Origin: Muriicola sp. Z0-33
GTDB taxonomy: Bacteria > Bacteroidota > Bacteroidia > Flavobacteriales > Flavobacteriaceae
Assembly (NCBI RefSeq): GCF_026126425.1
Contig: NZ_JAFMPW010000002.1
Location: 434,001-498,000, forward strand
Length of the DNA stretch: 64,000 bases
Reading direction: 5' to 3'
Each line of letters begins with the position of its first letter. Position 1 is the stretch's first letter. A program made the position numbers and the translations under genes. Shown in pieces: positions 20,501-30,100 of this stretch. The notes under the pieces were generated by a model. It did no database searches. It was not told the origin of the DNA and saw nothing but the letters and a program-made list of their open reading frames with translations.

Positions 20501-21048
20501 TCATCGGCTAACTTGTCGTGCACATAGGTTTCATCCCAAGTTTCTAAAGTAGTTACCTCTTTCATTATAGCATGTTCCTCATCAACAACCTCAGCGGAAA
20601 ATACCCCTGTTTCATGACTCTTGAAGCGACCACCAACCATATCGATATAGGCATCGCTATCCTTAAAACAGAAACTGGCACAATGAAGTGGTATGAACGC
20701 ATGCCCTTCGGAAACATAATCTATTAAGGCTTGTTCGTGATCTGGCATCCGATCCTCGTAATTGGCATAGAGGATAACACCGTCAAATTGGGCTAAATTA
20801 TCAGCATTCAAATCGTTAACATCTTCGGTATAGGTAATATTGATACCATCTTTTGTAAGCGCGGAAGCTAAAATAGGCATGTAGGTAGCGGAAGGATGGT
20901 GTTCTGCATCATGACCTAGAAACATGAGTTCAATCCGTCTTGGTTGGTCATCGGGAATTACTTTTGCCTGTTTAGTCTCAGATCCACAGCTTACCAGAAA
21001 AAGTGCGATCAATAGTATAAGTACTAAAAATTTCATGTTGATTTTCAT
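17542..21048 (-). CDS. Giant lipoprotein: ThuA, PVC-type dehydrogenase propeller, HEAT-like repeats, jelly roll and azurin-like cupredoxin
   Basis: The longest open form begins at 21069 (1175 residues, numbering used here), but ATG at 21048 or 21036 puts the signal peptide at the N-terminus; the lipobox LVSC is clear. Order: ThuA domain (~44-255); a PVC-type membrane-bound dehydrogenase propeller (~294-667) starting VPPGFKLELFAAEP; HEAT-like repeats (~690-870); a jelly roll resembling those of sialate O-acetylesterases (~884-1003); an azurin-like cupredoxin (~1059-1175) with candidate type I copper ligands His1087, Cys1155, His1160 and Met1164. No CxxCH haem motif is present, although related Planctomycetes-type proteins often carry one. 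Inferred role: periplasmic or surface sugar oxidation feeding electrons to copper. First gene of the operon. Confidence 0.88.
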   Translation of the reverse strand: MKINMKFLVLILLIALFLVSCGSETKQAKVIPDDQPRRIELMFLGHDAEHHPSATYMPILASALTKDGINITYTEDVNDLNADNLAQFDGVILYANYEDRMPDHEQALIDYVSEGHAFIPLHCASFCFKDSDAYIDMVGGRFKSHETGVFSAEVVDEEHAIMKEVTTLETWDETYVHDKLADDINILMERVEGEHREPYTWVKNYGKGKVFYTAFGHDERTWQNKGFQNLVKQGILWAVDTVAKKNWTNFMTDIPKLVYEPKNNIPNYEKRDPPPQYQLPLGPEASSKLIQVPPGFKLELFAAEPDIVNPIAMNWDERGRLWVIETVDYPNTVREDKSSGDDVIKILEDTDKDGKADKVTVFAEELNLPTSFVFVNGGILVSQAPHFLFLKDTNGDDKADIREVIIEGWGTFDTHAGPSNLQLGIDNNIYGVLGYSGFKGEIFGKPFEFSQGVYRFNTNFTEFEYLTKTSNNTWGLGFTEDNSIFASTANNTHSVFLGINDSYFEGVDGISNTGSKKIDGHYFMQPITPNVRQVDVFGGFTAAAGHHFYTAREYPESYWNKVAFVCEPTGGLVHISKIVEDGAGYLEQDGGNLFSSADEWVSPVEAKVGPDGVVWVADWYNFIVQHNPTPNKERGGYDAENGEGNAYKNPLRDKSKGRIWRVVPKTYESSDYPELSTDDPSTLIATLGHDNMFWRLTAQRLLVERNNKDVIEDLLSMVADHQTDAANLDLAALHAIWALDDLVALEENAKALNAVEMALGHPSAAVRKAALQILPTTDRTVSAIFKSDLLKDKDPQVVLQALLALSQQKSSEGLGKKLFAMSETNRITEDQWLSKAIYIAGTKHSTGFISAYKKAHPDVGEDVAQIVPPYEVSFQDSNWNTMTLPQTIEDAGVNIDGALWFRKTVSLPQNAAGTSAILSLAQINDNDITYVNGQQVGATKGYQETRTYNIKQGILKAGINTIAVWMEDTGGGGGIYGDVHPMELRVGGQRYSLEGDWKYDVEKDYSGQISEFSKKSIAELMYENYGAKLATEAASVEGDVDQVITIRTIKNEMKYDISEFTVKAGETIELVFENNDFMQHNLLVLAKGSKELVGAAADKMAQDPSGAERDYIPDMPQVLEATPMVDPEKRAVLRFTVPKEPGEYPYICTFPGHWRIMQGVMTVVANPA

Positions 21049-21146
21049 AATAAAAGGTGTAATGAACAAATCAATAATACTAAAAAATCATTCTAAAAAC
21101 ATCCTGCAAAGTATCCATAACTGACTGTTTTATGTCTCAAATAAAT

Positions 21147-21164
21147 ACATATTAATAGATATGT
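21147..21164. promoter_or_regulatory. Inverted repeat in the divergent promoter region (possible operator)
   Basis: ACATAT and ATATGT flank a 6-base spacer, between the divergent lipoprotein and AraC genes. The repeat is short and AT-rich, so chance is possible. Confidence 0.25.
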
Positions 21165-21192
21165 GATATATTAGTAAAATATATAGACTTAA

Positions 21193-22062
21193 TTGAAATC
21201 TGCCTTACAAAAATCACCCATACCTGAAAACCATGCCTTCGTGGTAAGGCACCTCAAAGAGCCCTATTTTGACCCCAATTGGCATTTTCATTCTGAATAT
21301 CAAATTTTTGTAGTAATAAAAGGGCAGGGAACGCGATTTATCGGGGACCATGTAACTTCCTTTAAACCGGGCGATATAACCTTGACGGGGCCTAATCTAC
21401 CGCATTTATGGCGGAGTGATCGGGAAATACCTTTGAAAATAGTAGATGAGTACTGTGAAGGAATCGTAGTCTATTTCAACGAAAACTTTATTGGTAAAAG
21501 TTTATTACAGACGGAAGAAGCCATAAGAATACGCCAGCTATTCAAAAGAAGTCTACGCGGATTGGATATCATTGGAAGAACACGAAAAGCAATCCATGAA
21601 ATGATTTCAGAATTGCCTGATCTCAATGGATTTGATGGTGTCCTGGAACTACTGAAAATCCTGAATATACTATCAAGGACAAATAATTTGCAACCTTTGG
21701 CAAGCCCCGGATACACCAATAGTCTAAAAGAAGGTGATACAGAGCGTATGAACAAGGTCTATGCTTATGTAATGAATAATTTCAGACAAAAAATGACGGT
21801 TTCCGAACTTGGCGCACTTACCAGTATGACCCCAACTTCTTTTAGCAGGTATTTTAAGGTCCATGCCAATAAAACCTTTTCTGAATTTGTTAGCGAGATA
21901 CGAATCGGTCATGCTTGCAAACTATTGATAGAAAAGCAAACTAACGCTTCCCAAGCCTGTTATGAAAGTGGCTTTCAGACCCTATCTAACTTCAACAAAC
22001 AATTCAAAACTATAACGAAGAGGACCCCTATGGCGTATAAAAAAGAGTACCAGGCAGTCTAG
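21193..22062 (+). CDS. AraC family transcriptional regulator
   Basis: 289 residues from a TTG start directly after an in-frame stop; a later GTG at 21241 is possible but would cut the sensor domain. N-terminal cupin-type sensor (PNWHFHSEYQIFVVIKG, FKPGDITLTGPNLPHLW) and a C-terminal AraC DNA-binding region with two helix-turn-helix units (MTVSELGALTSMTPTSFSRYFK; the second near QACYESGFQTLSNFNKQFK). It is divergent from the sugar-oxidation operon and is its likely activator. Confidence 0.92.
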   Translation: MKSALQKSPIPENHAFVVRHLKEPYFDPNWHFHSEYQIFVVIKGQGTRFIGDHVTSFKPGDITLTGPNLPHLWRSDREIPLKIVDEYCEGIVVYFNENFIGKSLLQTEEAIRIRQLFKRSLRGLDIIGRTRKAIHEMISELPDLNGFDGVLELLKILNILSRTNNLQPLASPGYTNSLKEGDTERMNKVYAYVMNNFRQKMTVSELGALTSMTPTSFSRYFKVHANKTFSEFVSEIRIGHACKLLIEKQTNASQACYESGFQTLSNFNKQFKTITKRTPMAYKKEYQAV

Positions 22063-22289
22063 TTGCGTATGTTGCAGTAAGTATTCCAGGTATTTCGTAA
22101 ATAATATCTAATTAACAGCCTCCCAGCACGTCTAAAAAACCCTGAATCGCCATTGCATTGTCTTTTAGTTTCAACTTCTTTTATCTCATGAAAGCTAAAA
22201 TTTTCTTGCAGCAATTTAAAGTTTAATTGCCTTCGAATTGCAGGATTATTTTATTAACTTCAGCACACTTATTCACTTATACAATAATC

Positions 22290-22745
22290 ATGGCAAATTT
22301 CACCTTAAAAATTAACGGAAAAACAGAGCAGATAGAAGTTGACGGCAGCACCCCTATGCTATGGGTTTTGCGCGATCATCTAAAATTGGTTGGCACCAAA
22401 TACGGTTGCGGTATAGCACAATGTGGTGCCTGTACCATTCACCTTGGCGATAATGCAGTACGTTCTTGCCAGTTGCCAATTTCTACGGTAGGCGAACAGG
22501 AAATCACTACCATTGAAGGACTGTCCGAAGAAGGAGACCACCCTGTACAACAGGCCTGGTTAGAAGAAGATGTCTACCAATGCGGCTATTGCCAGGCGGG
22601 GCAAATTATGAGTGCTTCTGCCCTATTGAATCAGAATCCGAATCCTACAGATTCGGAAATAGAAAATGCAATGAACGGCAATATCTGCCGATGCGGTACC
22701 TATACCAGAATTAAAAAAGCCATTAAAAAGGCCTCTACAATCTAA
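22290..22745 (+). CDS. iorA: Molybdenum hydroxylase [2Fe-2S] subunit
   Basis: 151 residues from ATG at 22290 ([10 protein letters not shown]); a longer reading from 22227 adds an unrelated leader. Plant-type ferredoxin cluster motif [13 protein letters not shown], then a second cluster region with CGYCQAGQ and CRCGTYTRI, giving all eight Cys of the xanthine oxidase family small subunit. It passes electrons from the molybdenum subunit encoded just downstream. It acts with it as an isoquinoline 1-oxidoreductase-type or aldehyde dehydrogenase complex. Confidence 0.92.
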   Translation: MANFTLKINGKTEQIEVDGSTPMLWVLRDHLKLVGTKYGCGIAQCGACTIHLGDNAVRSCQLPISTVGEQEITTIEGLSEEGDHPVQQAWLEEDVYQCGYCQAGQIMSASALLNQNPNPTDSEIENAMNGNICRCGTYTRIKKAIKKASTI

Positions 22746-22756
22746 AATCAAAGATC

Positions 22757-24952
22757 ATGACAAAGATAAAAACACAATATAATCGCCGTTCATTTTTAAA
22801 GGTTTCAGCGGCCGCCGGTGGAGGTATGCTGATAGGATTTAGCTGGCTTAACGGTTGTAAACCCGGCACAGAAGAAAAGATGGGTGTTGCCGTCCCCAAC
22901 GAATGGTTTGATATTAATGGGTACATCAAAATAGGTGATACTGGTATGGTGACCATATACTCCCCTAATCCAGAGATTGGCCAGAACATAAAAACCTCTA
23001 TGCCGATGATCGTTGCCGAAGAGCTTGATGTTCCCTGGGAAAATGTGGTGGTTGAACAAGCCCCACTGAATACCGGATTCTACCAAAACCAGTTTGCTGG
23101 TGGCAGCCTTTCTATCCGATTAAGCTGGAATGCTTTAAGAATGGCTGGCGCTGCCGGTAGGAGAATGTTGCTTGAAGCAGCTGCCAAAGAATGGGGCGTA
23201 ACCCTGGAAGATGTTACAGCAAGTGAAGGTGTGGTGAGTGAAATAAACGGTGAGCGAAGTTTAGATTACGGACAGTTGGCCTCAAAAGCCGTAGGTATAG
23301 AAGTACCTGAAGAACTGGAACTCAAATCGCCCAAGGATTTTAAATTGATTGGTACCAGTCAGAAAAATGTAGATGGCAAGGGCATAGTTACCGGAAAGCC
23401 ATTATTTGGTTTGGACTTCCACCGCGATGGGATGCAACTCGCTATGATAGAACACCCACCGGCCTTTGGAATGAAAGTTAAAGACTTTAATGCCGACGAG
23501 ATTAAGGCAATGCCCGGGGTAAGTGATGCATTTATTATAGATACCACTATTGAAGAACCGGATTGGTTTGATGAAAAAGGATATTTCCAGCTTATTGCCA
23601 TTGTGGGTGAGTCTACCTGGCAATTAATGCAGGCCAAGAAGGCCCTTAAAGCCAATTGGGAAAGTCTGAGTGAAGCTGAAAGTTCGGATATGCATTTGCA
23701 GAAATTGGAAGAAGCACTGGTGTCTGGCGAAGTACAGGAAAGTAGAAAAGATGGAGATTCAGATGCTGCATTTAAGAAGGCAGCAAAAATAATTGAACGC
23801 ACTTATAGTGCCCCTTTCCTACCGCATAATACATTAGAACCGATGAACTTCTTTGCCAATGTGACCGAAGATTCCGCAGAACTTATCGGACCTACTCAGA
23901 CTCCGGAAGCTCTGGAAGGTTCTGTTGCCAAATTACTAGGTCTACCTCTGGAAAATATCACAGTAAACATGACCAGGATTGGAGGGGGTTTTGGTCGCAG
24001 GCTTTATGTGCACTTCGGTCTGGAAGCCGCTGCAATTTCTAAAAAAATTGGCGGCCCCGTTAAACTTATTTACAGCAGAGAAGACGACATGACCCAGGGT
24101 ACTTACAGGCCCACCTACAGATCTGTTTACAAAGCCGGCCTGGATGAGAATAACAATCTGATTGCATTTTCTGTAAAAGGAGCAGGTTTGCCAGAAGGCC
24201 CGGTTTTCCCAAACAGATTCCCTGCAGGTACGGTTGAAAATTACACTGCTGAAAAAATCATGGCGAGTACTAATATTACCACCGGGGCTTGGAGGGCGCC
24301 GAGATCTAATTTCACAGCAGGTGCAGAGCAGTCATTTTTAGATGAAGTTGCAGAAGCCGCAGGTAAGGATCCCATAGATTTCCGATTAGAATTGTTTAAC
24401 CGGGCAATAAATGATCCTGTTGGGGAAGAACATGATTATGACGCAGAACGCTATGCCGGGGTATTAAAGTTAGTGAAGGAGAAGGCCAATTGGGGACAAA
24501 CTCAAGAAGGTGTTCACAGGGGTGTTGCCGCATATTATTGCCACGCGTCCTATGTAGCAGAAGTTATGGACATGGTAATGGAAAACGGACAGCCTAAAAT
24601 TAAAAAAGTCTGGTGCGCAGCAGATTGTGGCATTGTAGTGAACAGAGATGCTGCCAAAAATATGTTGGAAGGCGGGGTTATTGATGGCATAGGACATGCC
24701 ATGTACAGCCAGTTGACTTTTGAAAACGGGGTTCCCAATGAGAAGAATTTTGATAGTTATCAATTAATTCGTCATTCACAGGTGCCTGAAGAGATTGAGG
24801 TATTCTTTGTGGAGAATGAAATAGATCCTACAGGATTGGGAGAACCCGGATTACCACCGGCCATGGGGGCATTGGCAAATGCCTTGTATAAAGCCACGGG
24901 CACGCGATATTACCATCAGCCCTTTACTTCGGAGCAGGCAGTTGTTGGGTAA
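22757..24952 (+). CDS. iorB: Molybdopterin-binding subunit of an IorB-type molybdenum hydroxylase
   Basis: 731 residues with a Tat signal (RRSFLKVSAAAGGG, ~10-23), so the enzyme is probably exported to the periplasm with its partner. The two-domain molybdopterin large-subunit pattern is present, including GGGFGRRLYVHFGLEAA (~411), the GAWRAPRSN segment and the final GEPGLPP with the conserved Glu. Isoquinoline oxidoreductases and aldehyde dehydrogenases share this type; substrate unknown. It starts 11 bases after iorA and ends at a hairpin. Confidence 0.92.
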   Translation: MTKIKTQYNRRSFLKVSAAAGGGMLIGFSWLNGCKPGTEEKMGVAVPNEWFDINGYIKIGDTGMVTIYSPNPEIGQNIKTSMPMIVAEELDVPWENVVVEQAPLNTGFYQNQFAGGSLSIRLSWNALRMAGAAGRRMLLEAAAKEWGVTLEDVTASEGVVSEINGERSLDYGQLASKAVGIEVPEELELKSPKDFKLIGTSQKNVDGKGIVTGKPLFGLDFHRDGMQLAMIEHPPAFGMKVKDFNADEIKAMPGVSDAFIIDTTIEEPDWFDEKGYFQLIAIVGESTWQLMQAKKALKANWESLSEAESSDMHLQKLEEALVSGEVQESRKDGDSDAAFKKAAKIIERTYSAPFLPHNTLEPMNFFANVTEDSAELIGPTQTPEALEGSVAKLLGLPLENITVNMTRIGGGFGRRLYVHFGLEAAAISKKIGGPVKLIYSREDDMTQGTYRPTYRSVYKAGLDENNNLIAFSVKGAGLPEGPVFPNRFPAGTVENYTAEKIMASTNITTGAWRAPRSNFTAGAEQSFLDEVAEAAGKDPIDFRLELFNRAINDPVGEEHDYDAERYAGVLKLVKEKANWGQTQEGVHRGVAAYYCHASYVAEVMDMVMENGQPKIKKVWCAADCGIVVNRDAAKNMLEGGVIDGIGHAMYSQLTFENGVPNEKNFDSYQLIRHSQVPEEIEVFFVENEIDPTGLGEPGLPPAMGALANALYKATGTRYYHQPFTSEQAVVG

Positions 24953-24981
24953 TACGAAATAAAGTTAAATACAAAAGGGAT

Positions 24982-25014
24982 ACCAGGAGAATTTGATCAG
25001 CAATTTCTCCTGGT
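24982..25014. terminator. Hairpin terminator between iorB and the stress-protein gene
   Basis: ACCAGGAGAA and TTCTCCTGGT form a perfect 10-bp stem around a 13-base loop, between convergent genes. Short T-runs on either side let it serve both transcripts. Confidence 0.7.
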
Positions 25015-25024
25015 TTCTATTGCC

Positions 25025-25897
25025 CTATTTTATGATCAGCATAGGGCATTTGTTATTCCTGGAAATAACTTTTTCTACTGTACTTCCTAACAAAGCAGCT
25101 ATACGGGTGTGGCCCTGGGTGCCCATAATTACAAAATCCACAGCATTATTCTCGTCGTTAATGTAATTCAGGATATACTGACTGGGCCAATTATTGGTTT
25201 CTTCTATAAGGACCGTTTCAATCCTACTATCGTTGGTTTGGTATTTATCAATGAATTTGTCAAAGGCCTCCTGTACAGTAGCTCTTGTATCTCTCCTCAC
25301 CCTTTCCTTGGTATGCAGCAAGGTATAAGCCGGTATGTCTATAACTTCAAAGGCATGAAGACAAGTTATAGACACCCTGTTAGGCGCACTTTTTTGTATG
25401 TCAATAGCTTTTTCCAGGAGTTTACCCGAATGCTCGGAGAGATCAACCGTTACCAGAATATTCTTAAATCTGTGTTCGGAATTTGATGGAACAATCAGGG
25501 TATTGCAGTCTAATTTCCTGATAATATTCTTAGCCAGGTTAGACGATCCTTTTGCTTTTTTTCCCAATGCAATTGTTGAGGCCTTTTTAGCTGCCAGGGT
25601 TTCTTCAAAACGGGGAACCACTTTTCCGAACAAAACCGAAGCAGAAAGTCCAGCAACCTTGTCATAGCTCCTAAGTATAGGCCCCAACCGCTCTTCTTTA
25701 AATCTATCGGCCATATACTGTAAATCTTCTTTGACAATTTTGTTGATATCACCAAAGTTGTACAGCATTTTGATCACATGCAAATGCGTTATTTCTGATA
25801 TTGGGATTTTCTCTGCCAGGAAATTTAGATAAGCAATTAATTTCTGGTCTACATCTGTACCAGAGATCCCGGCAATTACTTTTAACTGTGTGTCCAT
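25025..25897 (-). CDS. Universal stress protein with two Usp domains
   Basis: 290 residues from ATG at 25897; a TTG one codon earlier is an alternative. Two tandem Usp domains (~1-140 and ~146-290). Only the second has the ATP-binding pattern G-x2-G-x9-GS (near VIMGTQGHTRIAALLGSTVE), a common arrangement in which one half is degenerate. Cytoplasmic. Function in stress signalling is not fixed by the sequence. Confidence 0.9.
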   Translation of the reverse strand: MDTQLKVIAGISGTDVDQKLIAYLNFLAEKIPISEITHLHVIKMLYNFGDINKIVKEDLQYMADRFKEERLGPILRSYDKVAGLSASVLFGKVVPRFEETLAAKKASTIALGKKAKGSSNLAKNIIRKLDCNTLIVPSNSEHRFKNILVTVDLSEHSGKLLEKAIDIQKSAPNRVSITCLHAFEVIDIPAYTLLHTKERVRRDTRATVQEAFDKFIDKYQTNDSRIETVLIEETNNWPSQYILNYINDENNAVDFVIMGTQGHTRIAALLGSTVEKVISRNNKCPMLIIK

Positions 25898-26327
25898 CAA
25901 TTATAGAATTATAATTTATCATAGTTACCAGGCTTCCAGATTATACATCTACTTGCCGGATATATTTAATTTGAAAAAATGTTTGGGACTAGAAATATTG
26001 GTTGCTTTATCTTCGAAACATATCCTTCTCTCCCCTATAGTAAAGATCAGCCCTTTCGATGCATTCGAAGGTTGAACATGGGCGATAGACCAATATAAGA
26101 TACGAATTTCTGGGGAAATATACCGGAACAAAAGTGTACTCTAATAAGGCCATGGCCATTTTAACTAGACTTCCACCTTCGGGAGCCAATTGGTTGAAAT
26201 TCAAAATAGGTATAGCTGAGTTACGATATCATCATACGGCTCTATTTACCCCATGTAAAGAACGCATTGATATTGCAGCTAAATTTAAATCTATAAACAC
26301 TATTTTTGCCCAGAAATCTAGAATCAT
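25898..26327. other. Intergenic region with no convincing gene
   Basis: The 430 bases have short overlapping ORFs on both strands that lack family resemblance and have AT-rich, non-coding character. No tRNA or clear hairpin was found. It separates the housekeeping-like part from the polysaccharide locus and contains the promoter for cpsB. Confidence 0.4.
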
Positions 26328-27068
26328 ATGTTCCACATTTTTGGCAAAAAACTTTTCCTGGTAGATCATCTGCAGAAATTTGTGGATATCCATAATCATA
26401 TTCTACCAGGTATAGATGATGGGGCAAAAACCAGTGAAGATGCTATTGCACTTATCAGGGGATTTTCTGAGTTTGGAGTTGATAATTTTATTGCAACTCC
26501 GCACATTATTCACAATTATTATCCAAATACCCCCCAATCTATCAACCAATCATTAGCCCTTTTAAAGAATGAGCTATTAAAGGTAGATTTGCGTGAGGTT
26601 TCTATTGCTGCTTCTGCTGAACACATGATTGATGATAATTTTGAGACTATCCTCGATAGGAAAGATGTAATGCATATGAGGAACGATTATCTCCTTATTG
26701 AGATGTCTTATCTGCAACCACCACTAAATTTTGATACAGCGATTGTCAAAATTGCAAGCAAACGATATTATCCCGTTTTAGCCCATCCGGAGCGTTATAA
26801 TTTCTTGCATTTTAAGCCAAGAAAATACGGTCATTATAAAGAACAGGGTATTCTATTTCAGTTAAACTTTCTCTCTCTGGGCGATTTCTACGGAAAAGAG
26901 GTGCATAGAATGACAATGAAATTACTGGAAGACGGATTAATAGATTTTGCTGCATCAGATGTGCATAACCTTCATCAGCTTAAGGCTTTAAAAGAATTAA
27001 CGGTATCCAGAAGGGTTTTAAGACAAATGCTGCCTATTATTAATAATACAATAGCTACATTTTACTAA
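26328..27068 (+). CDS. CpsB/YwqE-type tyrosine phosphatase of capsule biosynthesis
   Basis: 246 residues of the PHP fold. The first metal site DIHNHILPGIDDG and later His/Asp residues including HPERYNFL (~143-150) and SDVHNLHQ (~205) fit manganese-dependent CpsB. CpsB removes phosphate from the tyrosine kinase Wzc, encoded about 9 kb away in the same cluster, controlling polymer length or export. A strong hairpin follows. Confidence 0.93.
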   Translation: MFHIFGKKLFLVDHLQKFVDIHNHILPGIDDGAKTSEDAIALIRGFSEFGVDNFIATPHIIHNYYPNTPQSINQSLALLKNELLKVDLREVSIAASAEHMIDDNFETILDRKDVMHMRNDYLLIEMSYLQPPLNFDTAIVKIASKRYYPVLAHPERYNFLHFKPRKYGHYKEQGILFQLNFLSLGDFYGKEVHRMTMKLLEDGLIDFAASDVHNLHQLKALKELTVSRRVLRQMLPIINNTIATFY

Positions 27069-27121
27069 CAACAGACCCTATTAAGATCAGACAATTATGC
27101 CTTACGGGCAAAGAGAACAAA

Positions 27122-27151
27122 AAAAGGGCCTGTTATGTAACAGGCCCTTTT
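27122..27151. terminator. Bidirectional intrinsic terminator
   Basis: AAAAGGGCCTGTTA and TAACAGGCCCTTTT form a perfect 14-bp stem around a TG loop, with T-rich flanks on both strands. It lies between convergent cpsB and the giant gene. Confidence 0.9.
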
Positions 27152-27168
27152 CTAATTGTATATCAGAT

Positions 27169-30100
27169 TTAGTTTTTAACAAGTAATTTTAGTAATAACG
27201 GATCCCCTTCATTCATCTCCAGACCGATATAATACAGCCCATCCCTGAGCGTTGCAATGGGGATAATATATGTCCCATTCATATCAAGATCTGCCGCAAT
27301 ATGGGAAGCTACCAGTCGGCCACTGGAATCATGGAGGTAAATGAACACCACCCTGATTTCTGTAGGCATATTAATCACCTGTACTTGAGCTACTCCACTC
27401 TCTGCTGGATTCTCGAGGATTTTACCCATCATCTTTCCAGTTTCCGGATCTACACGTATAACTACTGTATCGTTACTTGTAAGGCCGCCTGCATCCGTAA
27501 CCGTAAGTACCACCGTATATTCTCCTTCAGTTGTATAGGTATGAACAGGATCTACATCAGTAGAACTGTTGCCATCTCCGAAATCCCACGCAAAGGAAGT
27601 TATTCCAAAATCGTCCATAGAATTACGTCCAATGAAGTTTACCGTCAGCGGTGCGGGTCCGGAAAAAGGATTTCCTTCAATTACCGCTGTTGGTGGCATA
27701 TTGGCAGATTGCCCAACAACTATTGTAACTGTTGCTGTATCTGTAAGTCCTCCCTCATCGGTAACGGTAAGGCTAACATTATAAGTCCCATCCGATGTAA
27801 AAGTATACATAGGGTCTGCATCCGTTGATGTGTTGCCTCCGTCCATAAAGTCCCATAAGTAACTCACTACCCCTACATCATCGGTAGAATTACTACCTGT
27901 AAAAGTAACCTCCAGTGGTGCATCACCAGATAATGGTGTGGCTTCTGCGACTGCTACAGGAGGTGCATTGACCGTAGGATCGTTTACAGTAATGGTTATA
28001 ATATCTGTATCCATCAAACCTTCTTCATCGGTTACTGTAAGTTCCACGTCATAAGTTCCGGCAGTAGTGAAGGTATAAACAGGGTCAGCATCTGCCGAGG
28101 TATTTCCACCATCCATAAAATCCCATAAATAGGTAACCACAGCCACATCGTCTGTAGAATTGCTTCCTGTAAATGTAACTTCCAGCGGAGCGTCTCCAGA
28201 TAAAGGTGTAGCTTGAGCCAGGGCTACAGGTGGTTCATTAGTCCCTGCATCTGTAACCGATATAACCACTGTAGTAGTATCCTCTAAACCACCACCATCT
28301 GTTACTGTTAAGGACACTGTATAATCACCAACTGCGGTAAAGGTATGCTCTGCATCCACAGAAGTTGAGGTTGCGCCTGCATCATCAAAGTCCCATAAAT
28401 AACTGATTATTCCCACATCATCGGTAGAGTTACTACCGCTAAATGTAACTTCAAGCGGAGCAGCCCCTCCAATGGGGTTAGCGACAATTACTGCCACAGG
28501 GGGTTCGTTACTCACAGGATCATTCACCGAAATGGTAACAATGTCAGTATCTGTGAATCCTCCTATATCGGTCACCGTCAACTCTACATCATAAATCCCG
28601 GGATCATTAAAGATATGCATGGGATCTGCCTCATTTGAAGTTGGTGAACCATCCATAAAGTCCCATAGATAAGTTACTACACCAACATCATCTGTAGAAT
28701 TACTTCCAATAAAGTTCACATTTAAGGGCGCATCACCACTAAGGGGAATGGCCTCTGCCACGGCTACCGGCGGTTCATTAGTGCCGTCACCAATGGTCCA
28801 TACAAATTGAACCTGAGAGTCTAAAGGAGGAGTTCCGTCATCTGTAACGGTTATCTCTACATTATATGGGCTGTTCTCAGCCGCTCCATTGCCCCCAGAT
28901 TGCTGGGATTCGGGAGCTGCAGTTAGTTGTGCATCGGAGTAATTCTGACCGTCTACTTTATATAAAGCTATTCTATCTATTGCATGTCCTAAAGAGCGTT
29001 CGGATATCTCCATAGTATAAACACCTGCATTCTCAAATCGCACATAGATGTTATATGGATCATTATCATTGGTAAAGGCTTGCCATGTATAGGTTTCTGA
29101 ACCACCTCCACTTTTGTACACTTTAAAATATCCATTACTTCCTGCACCTACAGGAGTTGTCCCTGCCGGAGGATTCCCTGGAGTTATCCTGGGACTTCCC
29201 TTAGGAAATACGATATTATTCTGAGCGCCTTCAAGTTCTGATATTAGTGCAGCTTCGTTAGCGGGTGTGCCCTTATAACCGAAGAACCATACACCATTGG
29301 TATTTGGAAAACGCAACCAATTGTCATTTTCTTCTGTCGGGTTAGATCCACTGTAGAAACTTCTCCAGTTAAACCTGTATACACCTGGTGTAGTAATACT
29401 GATCTGGTAAGGTATGGTACCTCCATTCTGATTACTAAGATGATCGGCTCCTGCTATTATTCCCGTAGCCCCGCCTGCAGTGGTCAGGCTCCAGTCTGGC
29501 ACAACCGTACCAGATTCTGCCTCTATTACAACCAGGCCATTATCTTCGAGGAAACCACCTCCTGTACCATCCTCAATGGTTCCTGATATCAACCCTGTGT
29601 TAGGATCAATTACAAGGTTAGGTGGCAGACCTGTAGCTGCATAAAGCAGATTTGTACTGGCATCTGAGGCTTCAACCTGAAGGTTTACAATGTCCCCTTC
29701 ATTATTAAACTGATCTCCAGGATTTATCACATTTGGAGGTAGATTGTTATTGGATAAAACGATATCTACCGATGAACTGTTTCCATAATTTATGGTAAGC
29801 ACTGCATTCCTATCTGCCCCTGTACCTGTTAGTTGAACTGAAATAGTATGTGAACTATTTGCATTGAGCAACTGATTGGTAAGCTCTCCTGCCTGAATGA
29901 CAAAGTCTGCCGCATCCGGGCCGGAAAGTGTCATGGAAGTTACAAAGACGCCTACATTACCATCTACTATTGCAATATCAATATCTTCGGTATCCCCGTC
30001 CTGTATCTGTACCGCTGCAGGAGTTTGGAGCGTACTGGCTGCACTTGCCACACCCACGGGGTTATCTTCCCCAAGGTATTCCATATTCTTCTGATTACCG

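Noticed and set aside
25949-26364. Overlapping short ORFs on both strands before cpsB
   Set aside because: They overlap each other in opposite frames and show no domain resemblance; not reported as genes.
27435-28779. CRISPR-like array
   Set aside because: The repeats are 270 bp, encode PKD domains in frame and lack the short repeat/unique spacer structure.
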